DNA of 64,000 nt from Archangium sp. (lineage in GTDB: Bacteria > Myxococcota > Myxococcia > Myxococcales > Myxococcaceae): positions 1 to 64,000 of the forward strand of contig JAUXRX010000007.1 of assembly GCA_030681645.1 (NCBI GenBank), given 5' to 3'. The notes beneath the pieces were generated by a model that saw nothing but the letters and a program-made list of their open reading frames with translations, did not search any database and was not told where the DNA came from. How positions within the stretch are numbered: the stretch's first letter is position 1; each line of letters starts with the position of its first letter. Positions 27,601 through 34,501 of the stretch are shown here, piece by piece. A program made the translations under genes and the position numbers.

Positions 27601-28658
27601 CCTCGAAGCACGCGCTCGACGCGCAGCTCAACTGGATCGAGTTCTTCGAAGGCGAGTGGCGGAGCCGCGGCGCCTCGGGCTACCTCGAAGCGTCGACCAA
27701 CCTGCCGGCCCCGCTGGAGACCAGCACCGTTCGGGTGCACGCCACCACCGAGTGGGGGCCCCCGCCTGACAGCAGCGCTGGCGATCTTGCCGAGAAGGCG
27801 ATCCTCATTCACCTCGACGCTCCTGTCTCTCGCGCGTTCCGGCTCACCACCAAGAACGCCTCCCCGACGCTCGGCACCGAGAGTTTCGAGAGCTCGCTCG
27901 CGGTTCCGTACGTGGCTGACGTCAGCGGGCCGACCTTCGTCACCGGCCTGGGCGGCCTGAGCGTGCGCAGCTTCTGGCGCAAGGAGGTGACCGAAGACGG
28001 CAACGAGGCCAACGCGCCGCGCGAGAAGCTCGCCGTGCTTCGCAGCGACCTGCGGACGGGGGCGGGCTTCGCGCTCGTGCCCATCGCGCACCGCCTTCGC
28101 CCGCTGGCTCCGGGGGCCGCGGCGATTGACGAGATTCGCGACCTGACGGCTCCCATCTTCTACCGCGACGAGCTGCACACGTTCTTCGTCGAGCCGACGC
28201 TCACCGAGACCACCAGCGAAAAATGGGAGGAGTGGGTGATACCCGCCGAGAGCCCGCGCTTCGAGATCCCCCGGCGCAACATCGAGGTCATCCCTCAGTG
28301 GCCGCGCGTCGACCCGCGCGTCGATCCGCGCGTCGATCCGCGCGTCGAGCCGCGCATCGGGAACATCGACCCGTCACCCGAAGCGACCTTCGTTCCGCGC
28401 GTCGGCAACGATTGGATGATCAACGATCGCACGCTGCTCGCGTTCGGCTCGAACCTGATCGCTTCAGACGGGAGCCTCCGTGTCGAGACGCCGGAATCAG
28501 CTCCAGTCGTCGCGCCGGCGGCCGTGAACCTGAACGGCGTGACGTGGGTGCCACGCACGGGCGCCGTCAACGTTCGCTTCGCCGCCGGCGCCGGCTCTCC
28601 CCAGGTCGTCGGCGGGGCAGGCCTCTCGCCTGCGCTCGCCCGGACGCTGATTCGATGA
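21699..28658 (+). CDS. Tc toxin A subunit, N-terminal component (TcaA/TccA-like, large)
   Basis: A 2319-aa protein, first half of a split TcA. It opens with two beta-sandwich modules resembling transthyretin-like domains (residues ~5-105 with EAWDKDLVKDDFLGEA; ~125-200 with ALYDRGFGGTATRLGEA). A VRP1-like region follows, including FCDCEHCQSVLSPAAYLVEL near residue 680, diagnostic of TcA N-terminal regions. A PA14-like insertion lies at ~1360-1480 (VPASGAYTFEVAL). Near 1780-1860 is the conserved TcA block with VWEANRKIFLFPENWLEPE. The ATG at 21699 has GAGGG just upstream; an in-frame ATG at 21669 has no ribosome site. The tail carries a 12-bp tandem repeat. The second half is the next gene, 31 bp downstream. 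Confidence 0.85.
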   Translation: MVKRSVYLIEGVVTGMTGSASLRIEAWDKDLVKDDFLGEAQVDPATGRFQIRFGPDRVGDSPFDDNPDVYFRVYRGVQILSEARHPVLWETPEGQTNASITLGGVHLVGESETRGETSGPVAGAREVSGQLHFEHGAPAAKVKLALYDRGFGGTATRLGEAVTAADGTYRFDYRAGSAANIEVRVAHSAGHEVALSRTRFDAGPSEELNLVVPTALAAAAPEYTRLTADLLAHLPRGASLAKAVESDDRQDITLLHVSTGWDARIVALAATAAKRGEETRVPAKAMYGALRVGLPSETSALALVDRLRFGEALVTAKERGIVELSDGELADATAKFETWRGQEKLNLVAPGALSSNGALLARSGLSDSEQVTFLNLVVEHRGTGKELWSKALAAGVAPDKIKGLQLQGKLAHLTSNNAELAGSMQPELSPEGLGGLVTKSLYQPAQWKARLLKLAANDDAKLGALIPPAYTGATNAERLEGYADDLARRVRQAFPTRTVAHKVAIGELPLTADQQVRADAVAFFDEVEAKKVDFELGRAPVERTLRDHQLLAGLPADRRVAAVGAIKRLQRLYQLTPRDEALKVLLTQGFESAFDISRLRLEDFLNRYGKHFGSTGEAKLVHERSEQISSFTFNFFIGAAQTPPPVAAFSLPQDQLEASHENVVKHYPTLENLFGSLDFCDCEHCQSVLSPAAYLVELLRFLDDEPRWKDWVASRGGNAGAFKLPFEVLKERRPDLPQLPLTCENTHTALPYIDVVNEILECYVDKAALDASVAFDVGSAQSADLLAEPQNIFPGAYDSKLKDAVYPLNLPFDLPVQTVREHLAHGESSFAAVLETFRKSDQLALGLSDENYGWSAIFMEQLGLAPAEVKVFTDAAGFGAGWGKLYGYADSNVALGALKSAKTLSRKLGISYQELVDLVQLGFLNPKLEHLARLRQYRVPLDRLLRFKGAAGYPALTPDETKEVEDALGLEGRTWVDSIWPQGFEGAALLYDADAGCSFETTEVRLTGANQTADAFQLFFMKANLFVRLWRKLGWPMTELDQALRALTPKNVAITSGATLAEAMKSALVHLAHLDALEKQLALGSGARRMILTFWGPIETVGVLGKPSLYAELFLTPTVLKVKDADEIFGALLSKPNVLLKDYLPMVQSGVGLSSADLELLLKDAGLTVDTAPLDLQVVSRLFRHAVLAKGAGCTVAQLVALKGLTGLDPFAALHPDALATLEHDRPFSSTLRFLAQLELLSAAGLDLEELDFLARHRLDPVGRFRERPEQLAELLLALSNDLAAIDAAAPADAAAQKTSSVVQRVADLLEVDQPVAHALLTEKQLLPDPTQSAAAPLVQAFLAAADRGVTVTSRLAPQLPPETPFTAPLASLASTAATTLGRDPAAKSARLEGYLTVPASGAYTFEVALTRAGMRVDFRIAGFQAPVLLGEALTDNAAISGAVELVAGRGYRFDVRLESLGTGDATVSVQAAGLDKGALDRLVLHPLASAERVRRALGTVARVTRLMQLFQLSLSELRYAATHPAAFGNQSLSDLAPPAVGTGAPPKNAFAFVAGLARWVQLRKRVNAAGADLIEQLERSRAVLPGGTPAVAGEKQVLDGFCAGFAGMTRRSANAVKRLALRFGVTGQSSVQGSSLVVEFAGLADPAVLLRIADALAMATRIGVSSEVILGAEPTGAGTWLVPAATMKTARDVRDALRALHDPEPWRRVVRPISDRLRRQKRDALVSYVIHKDGFDTVEQLFEYFLLDPGMEPVVIASRIQLAIASVQLFVQRCFLNLETDARPGPATGQVHPSALDSAQWEWMKRFRVWEANRKIFLFPENWLEPEFRDDKSNLFQALEGELLEGDVSNELAETAFLTYLKGLEEMAQLEVVSMCADEERQALHVIGRTQGLPHKYFYRRNEHGNWFPWVPVEADIKGDHVVPVLWRGRLHLFWVLWQKRTIPAAGDSSNAETTIEGLAQTKLKDASKHALDAQLNWIEFFEGEWRSRGASGYLEASTNLPAPLETSTVRVHATTEWGPPPDSSAGDLAEKAILIHLDAPVSRAFRLTTKNASPTLGTESFESSLAVPYVADVSGPTFVTGLGGLSVRSFWRKEVTEDGNEANAPREKLAVLRSDLRTGAGFALVPIAHRLRPLAPGAAAIDEIRDLTAPIFYRDELHTFFVEPTLTETTSEKWEEWVIPAESPRFEIPRRNIEVIPQWPRVDPRVDPRVDPRVEPRIGNIDPSPEATFVPRVGNDWMINDRTLLAFGSNLIASDGSLRVETPESAPVVAPAAVNLNGVTWVPRTGAVNVRFAAGAGSPQVVGGAGLSPALARTLIR
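28305..28352 (+). repeat. 12-bp tandem repeat (four units) in the TcA N-component gene
   Basis: Four consecutive units of cgcgtcgaYccg/cgcgtcgagccg encode RVDP-RVDP-RVDP-RVEP and are followed by RIGN. The unit keeps the reading frame. It lies in a Pro/Arg-rich linker close to the end of the protein, outside the conserved TcA blocks. Confidence 0.85.
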
Positions 28659-28689
28659 TCAACCTCACCCCTCACGCGGAGCGGCACCC

Positions 28690-31600
28690 ATGTTCCTGAT
28701 CAAGCCGCAGTTCCGGTTTCACGGCGTCCTCGAGACGCTGCTGGGCCACATCTACAAGCCAATCGTGGCGACGCCGGCCCAGACGGTGACCAAACACTTC
28801 ACCATTCGCGAGCGAGAGCTGACGTACCGGTTCTATTCGCACTTCCATCCCTACGTCGGCGAGCTGGTGCAGCGCCTGCTCGACGGCTCGGTAGCGGGGC
28901 TGCAGGCGGCAGACACCGACTATCGGACGGACACCACCGCGCCGAAGTTGTCCGCAGAGATCTTCAGCGGCAGCCGGTACGATCCGAACACCACCCCGAC
29001 GGATGCGACTGACGTCGACGTGGTGCAGCAGATGCCGGTGAAGGACCTGGACTTCAGCGTGGGGGGCCCGTACGCGGTCTACAACTGGGAGCTCTTCTTC
29101 CACGTGCCGCTCACCATCGGCCTTCATCTGTCGAAGAACCAACGCTTCGCCGAGGCGCAGCAGTGGTTCCATTACCTCTTCGATCCGACCGACAACACCG
29201 ACGGCCCGACGCCCGAGCGCTTCTGGAAGGTTCAGCCCTTCCGCAAGACGCCGGTGCGCCAGGCTGAAGAGCTGCTCGTCAATCTGTCGACGAACGCCGA
29301 TTCCGCGCTCTGGCTCGAGACGATGAAGAGCATCGAGGCGTGGAAGGACTCGCCCTTCCGCCCGCATGTCATCGCCCGCTTCCGGCCCTCGGCCTACATG
29401 TTCAAGACGGTGATGGCGTACCTCGACAACCTCATCGCCTGGGGGGACAGCCTCTTTCAGCAAGACACCCGCGAGACCCTCAACGAAGCGACTCAGCTCT
29501 ACGTGCTCGCCGCCAACATTCTGGGGCCGCGCCCGCAGCGGGTTCCCAAGAAGGGCACCATCAAGGCCCAGACGTACGACACGCTGAAGAAGGCGAAGTC
29601 GGGCTTGAACGCCTTCGGCAACGCGCTGGTCGACATCGAGTCGGAGCTGCCCTTCGACTTTGCCCCGCCCGCGGCCACCACCACCAAGCCGCCTGATGGC
29701 TCGAAGTCACTGCGCTCGCTGGGCCAGACCCTGTACTTCTGCATTCCGCAGAACCCCAAGCTGCTCGACTATTGGGATACCGTGGCTGATCGGCTCTTCA
29801 AGATCCGCAACAGCCTCAACATTCGCGGCATCTTTCGGCAGCTCCCGCTGTTCGAGCCGCCCATCGATCCCTCGCTGCTGGCCAAGGCGACTGCGGCGGG
29901 GCTCGATGTCGGGGCCGCCGTCTCCGCGGCCAGCCAGCCGCTGCTTCCTGTGCGGTTCCAGCTCTTGCTGCAGAAGGCGACGGAGCTCTCGCAGGAGGTG
30001 AAGTCGCTTGGAAACAACCTGCTGTCTGCGATGGAAAAGGAAGACAACGAGGCGCTCACGGTGCTGCGCGCGCGCCACGAGAAGACGGTGCTCGGTCTCG
30101 CCGAGGCCGTGAAGTACGGGCACTGGCAGGAGGCGATCAAGGGGCGTGAGGGCCTCGAGCAGACGTTGCTGAACGCGGTGCAGCGTTACGTCTATTACGA
30201 GCGGCTCCTCGGCAAGCAGCAGGCGGAGATCACCGTTCCCGAGCGGGCGAAGCTCGAAGTGGAGGGGCTGGACAAGCTGAAGTTCTCCACGGGCGAGCCC
30301 CAGGTGGCGCCACGGGAGATTGCGATCGACATCGCGCAGGCGGCCGATGCCGGCGGGCATCTGGTCTCCAGTCACGAACAGCAAGAGCTGAGCAAGCTCA
30401 AGTCAGCGCAGACGGCGCAGGATGCGGCCGTGGGCCTCGATGCGATCGCAGGCATCGTGCGCCTCATTCCCGAGCTGGGGATCAACATTCAACCCTTCGG
30501 CGTGGGGGGAGACGTGAAGATCGGTGGCGCCGCCATCGCCGGCGCCCTGCAGATCGCAGCCGGCATCGCTCGCGGGGTGGGGGCGCGTGACAGCTATGAG
30601 GCGAGCCGCGCAGCCAAGATCGGCGGCCATGCCCGCCGCGAGCAGGATTGGTCTTTTCAGAGCAGCACGATCGCAGGCGAGATCACTCAGCTCTTCAAGC
30701 AGGTGCGAGGAGCGGAGATTCGCGAGTACCTCGCTGAGCGGGAGTTGAAGAACCACCAAAAGCAGATGGAGCACTCGGCCGAGGTGGAGCGTTTCCTCAC
30801 CGACGAGGCGAAGGGCAAGAAGACGAACCAGGGCTTCTACGCGTACTTGAAGCGCGAAGCGCGCGGCCTGCACGCCGCCTGCTTCCAGCTCGCCTTCGAG
30901 GTGGCGAAGAAGGCCGAACGCGCGCTCCAACACGAGCGGGGCGACTCCACGCTGAGCTTTCTGAGCACGGGGTACCTGGCGGGGCGCGAGGGCCTCTTCG
31001 CGGGCGAGAAGCTGTTCCTCGATCTGAAGCGCATGGAGCTCGCCTGGCACGAGCTCAACGAGCGGGAGTACGAGCTGACGAAGCACGTGAGCGTGCTGCA
31101 ATTGAACCCGGAGCAGCTGCTGGTGCTGCGGCGAACCGGTACCTGCACGGTGCAGCTGCCCGAGGCGCTCTTCGACCTCGACGGGCCCGGGCACTACTTC
31201 CGGCGCATCAAGTCGGTGGCCGTGAGCATACCCTGTGTCACGGGGCCGTTCGCCAACGTCAACTGCAGGCTCACGCTCCAGGGCAGCAGCATTCGCAGAA
31301 AGACACCCGTCGCCGGTGGCTATGCCCGAGCTGGGCAGAACGACGATCGCTTCGAAGACCTGTCTGGGAGTGCGGAGTCGGTGGTGACCAGCTCGGCGCA
31401 GAACGACAGCGGGCTGTTCGAGACGAACCTTCGCGATGATCGCTACCTTCCGTTCGAGGGCGCGGGCGCGATCAGTACGTTCGTCCTCACGCTCCCCTCC
31501 AACCCCAGCAAGGGCGAGCCTCAGCAGTTCGACTATGACTCCATCGCGGACGTGGTCTTTCACGTGCGATATACGGCGCGCGAGGGGGGCGAGACGTTGC

Positions 31601-32076
31601 GGCAAGGGGCGCTCGCGAACCTCACCACGCTCATCGACCAGGCGACGCCCGGCAGCGTCGGCTCTGTGCGGCTGGTCTCTGCCCGACACGAGTTTCCTTC
31701 GGAGTGGGCACGCTTCAAGTCGGCGAAGAACGTCTCGGATGCAGCACCGGCGAAGTTGGCGTTGCAGCTCGAGGAGCGGCACTACCCCTTCTGGAGCCGT
31801 GATCGACTCAAGGTCGTCAAGCGAGTGGAGGTGGTCGCCAGTACGGGCAGACCGACCCAAGCGGCGCTGGTCGAGGAACCTGCCGGCGGCCCCGCGGCCC
31901 CAGTGCCCGCCGCAGCTGCCCTGACTCGACTCACCGCCGATGCGAACCTCGGCGCAGGGATGCTGCGGGCAGCGCTGACTCCCTTGCCCTCAAAGCCGGC
32001 GTGCAGCTTGTCCTTCTATGCGAGCGACAACGGAATGGAGGACCTGTGGCTGCTCGTCACGTGGGCGAAGCAATGA
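28690..32076 (+). CDS. Tc toxin A subunit, C-terminal component (pore and TcB-binding part)
   Basis: A 1128-aa protein matching the C-terminal third of TcA. Near residues 115-180 it has the hallmark stretch FSVGGPYAVYNWELFFH ... KNQRFAEAQQWFHYLFDPT. A long helical region (~380-760) corresponds to the translocation channel, with hydrophobic and small-residue segments around 590-640. The C-terminal beta region (~800-1128; GAISTFVLTLPS, DVVFHVRYTAREGG) matches the domain that docks to TcB. A GGAG ribosome site lies ~10 nt before the ATG. Together with the preceding gene it makes a full-length A subunit. Splitting of A over two genes also occurs in the TcaA/TcaB and TccA/TccB types. Confidence 0.88.
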   Translation: MFLIKPQFRFHGVLETLLGHIYKPIVATPAQTVTKHFTIRERELTYRFYSHFHPYVGELVQRLLDGSVAGLQAADTDYRTDTTAPKLSAEIFSGSRYDPNTTPTDATDVDVVQQMPVKDLDFSVGGPYAVYNWELFFHVPLTIGLHLSKNQRFAEAQQWFHYLFDPTDNTDGPTPERFWKVQPFRKTPVRQAEELLVNLSTNADSALWLETMKSIEAWKDSPFRPHVIARFRPSAYMFKTVMAYLDNLIAWGDSLFQQDTRETLNEATQLYVLAANILGPRPQRVPKKGTIKAQTYDTLKKAKSGLNAFGNALVDIESELPFDFAPPAATTTKPPDGSKSLRSLGQTLYFCIPQNPKLLDYWDTVADRLFKIRNSLNIRGIFRQLPLFEPPIDPSLLAKATAAGLDVGAAVSAASQPLLPVRFQLLLQKATELSQEVKSLGNNLLSAMEKEDNEALTVLRARHEKTVLGLAEAVKYGHWQEAIKGREGLEQTLLNAVQRYVYYERLLGKQQAEITVPERAKLEVEGLDKLKFSTGEPQVAPREIAIDIAQAADAGGHLVSSHEQQELSKLKSAQTAQDAAVGLDAIAGIVRLIPELGINIQPFGVGGDVKIGGAAIAGALQIAAGIARGVGARDSYEASRAAKIGGHARREQDWSFQSSTIAGEITQLFKQVRGAEIREYLAERELKNHQKQMEHSAEVERFLTDEAKGKKTNQGFYAYLKREARGLHAACFQLAFEVAKKAERALQHERGDSTLSFLSTGYLAGREGLFAGEKLFLDLKRMELAWHELNEREYELTKHVSVLQLNPEQLLVLRRTGTCTVQLPEALFDLDGPGHYFRRIKSVAVSIPCVTGPFANVNCRLTLQGSSIRRKTPVAGGYARAGQNDDRFEDLSGSAESVVTSSAQNDSGLFETNLRDDRYLPFEGAGAISTFVLTLPSNPSKGEPQQFDYDSIADVVFHVRYTAREGGETLRQGALANLTTLIDQATPGSVGSVRLVSARHEFPSEWARFKSAKNVSDAAPAKLALQLEERHYPFWSRDRLKVVKRVEVVASTGRPTQAALVEEPAGGPAAPVPAAAALTRLTADANLGAGMLRAALTPLPSKPACSLSFYASDNGMEDLWLLVTWAKQ

Positions 32077-32247
32077 GCCCCGTGGTTTGCCTCGCGGGGT
32101 CGTTGTGTCGTTGGTGGTGAACGTCGGCCTCGATTTCGCCGTTGCTGGCTTCCAGCTGATCGCCTCAAGCAGGTGAACAGGCCGGCATCCCCGTCATTCG
32201 AGGGCCAGAGAGTTTGCTACCCTCCCAGCAAGACTCAGGGAGGTCAC

Positions 32248-34443
32248 GTGGGCGGCGCATGGTCGAGAGAGGCGAGGGCAGGGCTGATGGTCGTGGCAGT
32301 CCTCGCCACGGCCTGCACCACCAAGCCGGTGTGCACCCCCGGCGATACGCGCGCCTGCCTGGGACCGGGGCAGTGCGCCGGCGCGCAGTTCTGCAACGAG
32401 ACGGGCAGCGGCTTCTCCGCCTGTGATTGCGGTGGCACGGGTGGAGGATCCGGTGACGCTGGCTCCGGCGGCGGCAACGGCGGATCCGACGCCGGGCTCA
32501 GGGTCCGAGGGGCCGCCCAGAAGGGCCCGTTCATCGTCGGCTCGACGGTGTCGGTCGCCGCGCTCGACAGCGCAGGCACTCAAACCGGCCAGGTGTTTCT
32601 GAGCCAGACCAGCAACGATCGCGGCGAGTTCGAACTCACCGTGCCCGCGCAGCCCCTCGAGTTCGCCGAGCTGGAGGCCTCCGGATTCCACTTCAACGAG
32701 GTCACCGGAACCCTCTCTGCTGCAGAGCTCAGCCTTCGTTGCCTCGCCTCACTCGACGGAACCCCGACGTACATCAACGTGCTCACGCACCTCGCTTCGA
32801 ACCGAATCAAGAGCCTCGCCGCCCCGACCGCCGATCTGCCCACCGCCCGGGCGACGGCCGAACAGGAACTCAGGATCGCGCTCCCCATCGGCGCGCCTGC
32901 CGGCGGTGCCGTGCCTGCTTCCCTGCTGAATCTGCTGGGCGGCGACACCGATGCGAACGCCTATCTCTTCGCCGTGAGCGTCGTGTTTGCGCAGGCTGCG
33001 CTGATCGCGAACCCCAACGCCGTCGACGCCGAGCTGCAGCAATTGCTCAACACCGCCGCCCTCGACTTCGCCGATGGGTCCTTCGAGCCGGCGTTGATCA
33101 CCAGGCTGGAAGCCGCCGAGCGCAAGGTCGACGTCGAGCGGGTTCGAGCTTCCTTTCGAGCCCGGCTGTTGGAGATCGGCTCCTCTTCAACCGTGCCCGA
33201 CCTCAATCGCGTGCTGGACACCGACGGGGATGGGATCGCGAACGGCGCCGATCCCTGTCCCCTGCAAGCAGGCAACGTCCCCTCCGATCAATTCTGCATG
33301 CGCAACCTCGAGCTGCTCGAGTTCATCGGGCCCGCGGGTGCCAATGATTCGCTGGTCGGCACGTCCTATGGTCTCTCCGCGCTCGTCGGAGCGACCGATG
33401 CGGGCGGCGCTGCGCGGCAGGTCGTTCTGCAGTGGCTGCGCTCCGACGCAGGGGCCGGGCCGCTCACGCCCGTGACCCAGCTCGATGGGGGCAGGCTGGA
33501 CTCCACCTCGCCGCCCGTCGTCCTCAAGACGCGCGATGGCTCGGGCGAGGCGATCGTCGGTTTGATCAACGCCGGCTGTGCAACCGCCGCCTTCGCGTCG
33601 CCCGCCGGCGTGACGAAGGTCGTGCGCTTCGGCTGTGACGCGTCGGAATCGCCCTCGGTCATTCAGGCGCCCGGTGGCGCGATGTATGCGCTGTGGCGAA
33701 GCAACACGCCGCCGTTCAACAGCCTCTGGTCGGCCTGGTCGCCTGGTCGGAGCGCTGACTTCGGTGCTCCCGCGCTGGTGTGCACTGAGTGCGTGCCCGC
33801 GATCGCCGCGTCCGTCACCGGCGCCGTGGCAATCTCCACGTTGGATGTGGGCGTTCCGAACGGAGGGCAGCGGCTTCAGCGCAGTGACGGCGATGGCGGA
33901 TGGAGCAGCCCCTCGATTGCGCCTTTTGCGTCGGGCCCGACCATCACCCTCGACTCACGAGGCACGGTGCGCGCCCTCTTCGTCACGAGTTCGGGCTCGA
34001 CCCTTCAGCTCAACTGGGCCAGTCACGATGGCGGCGCATGGAGCGCCGTCAGCCCGGTCACGTCGACATCCGTCGACCCGTGGCCGCTGCTCGCGGGCAA
34101 TGGTGAGGGGCGAGCGATCGCGGCCTTCTCGACTCTGGGCCGCGTGGTGGGCAGCGCGCTCACGACCGATGGCGGCGGCTGGGAAACGCCACGCACGCTC
34201 TCCACGGGGGCAGAGTTTCCAACGCAGGCGCTGCTCAACGAGACCATGGGCGTGGTGGGCTGGGCCGCGTGGTCGGAAGATACGTTCTCGATCGCGAAGT
34301 ACGACGTCGCGACGGGCTGGGGTACTTCGCAGCTGTTGCCCCGCGTCTCCGCGAGCGCGCAGCTCAGCTTCGTCGACGACTCGACCCTTCGAATCGTGTG
34401 GCGCTCGATCGACGGGCGCAGCTCGACCGCGCTCCTGCACTGA
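32248..34443 (+). CDS. Large surface lipoprotein of unknown function
   Basis: A 731-aa predicted lipoprotein. The GTG at 32248 is chosen because AGGGAGG lies 5 nt upstream and it yields a proper basic n-region before the lipobox (LATAC, Cys23); a longer frame from 32173 has no such site. After Cys23 comes a small Cys-rich motif (CTPGDTRACLGPGQCAGAQFCN) cut here by its own Cys pattern, then a Gly/Ser/Asp linker. Residues ~110-330 form a globular part with a carboxypeptidase-regulatory-like start (QKGPFIVGSTVSV). A calcium-binding type DTDGDGIANGADPC motif follows, then a beta-propeller-like repeat region. No catalytic motif is seen. Confidence 0.75.
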   Translation: MGGAWSREARAGLMVVAVLATACTTKPVCTPGDTRACLGPGQCAGAQFCNETGSGFSACDCGGTGGGSGDAGSGGGNGGSDAGLRVRGAAQKGPFIVGSTVSVAALDSAGTQTGQVFLSQTSNDRGEFELTVPAQPLEFAELEASGFHFNEVTGTLSAAELSLRCLASLDGTPTYINVLTHLASNRIKSLAAPTADLPTARATAEQELRIALPIGAPAGGAVPASLLNLLGGDTDANAYLFAVSVVFAQAALIANPNAVDAELQQLLNTAALDFADGSFEPALITRLEAAERKVDVERVRASFRARLLEIGSSSTVPDLNRVLDTDGDGIANGADPCPLQAGNVPSDQFCMRNLELLEFIGPAGANDSLVGTSYGLSALVGATDAGGAARQVVLQWLRSDAGAGPLTPVTQLDGGRLDSTSPPVVLKTRDGSGEAIVGLINAGCATAAFASPAGVTKVVRFGCDASESPSVIQAPGGAMYALWRSNTPPFNSLWSAWSPGRSADFGAPALVCTECVPAIAASVTGAVAISTLDVGVPNGGQRLQRSDGDGGWSSPSIAPFASGPTITLDSRGTVRALFVTSSGSTLQLNWASHDGGAWSAVSPVTSTSVDPWPLLAGNGEGRAIAAFSTLGRVVGSALTTDGGGWETPRTLSTGAEFPTQALLNETMGVVGWAAWSEDTFSIAKYDVATGWGTSQLLPRVSASAQLSFVDDSTLRIVWRSIDGRSSTALLH

Positions 34444-34501
34444 CGAAACCCGCCAAGGCCCCGCGGACCATTTCGCGCCAGTCGCATCGAGGTCTCAGGC
34501 G

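Noticed and set aside
32080..32103. Hairpin ccccg/cgggg after the TcA C-component gene
   Set aside because: The stem is only 5 bp and no T-run follows, so it is not convincing as a terminator.
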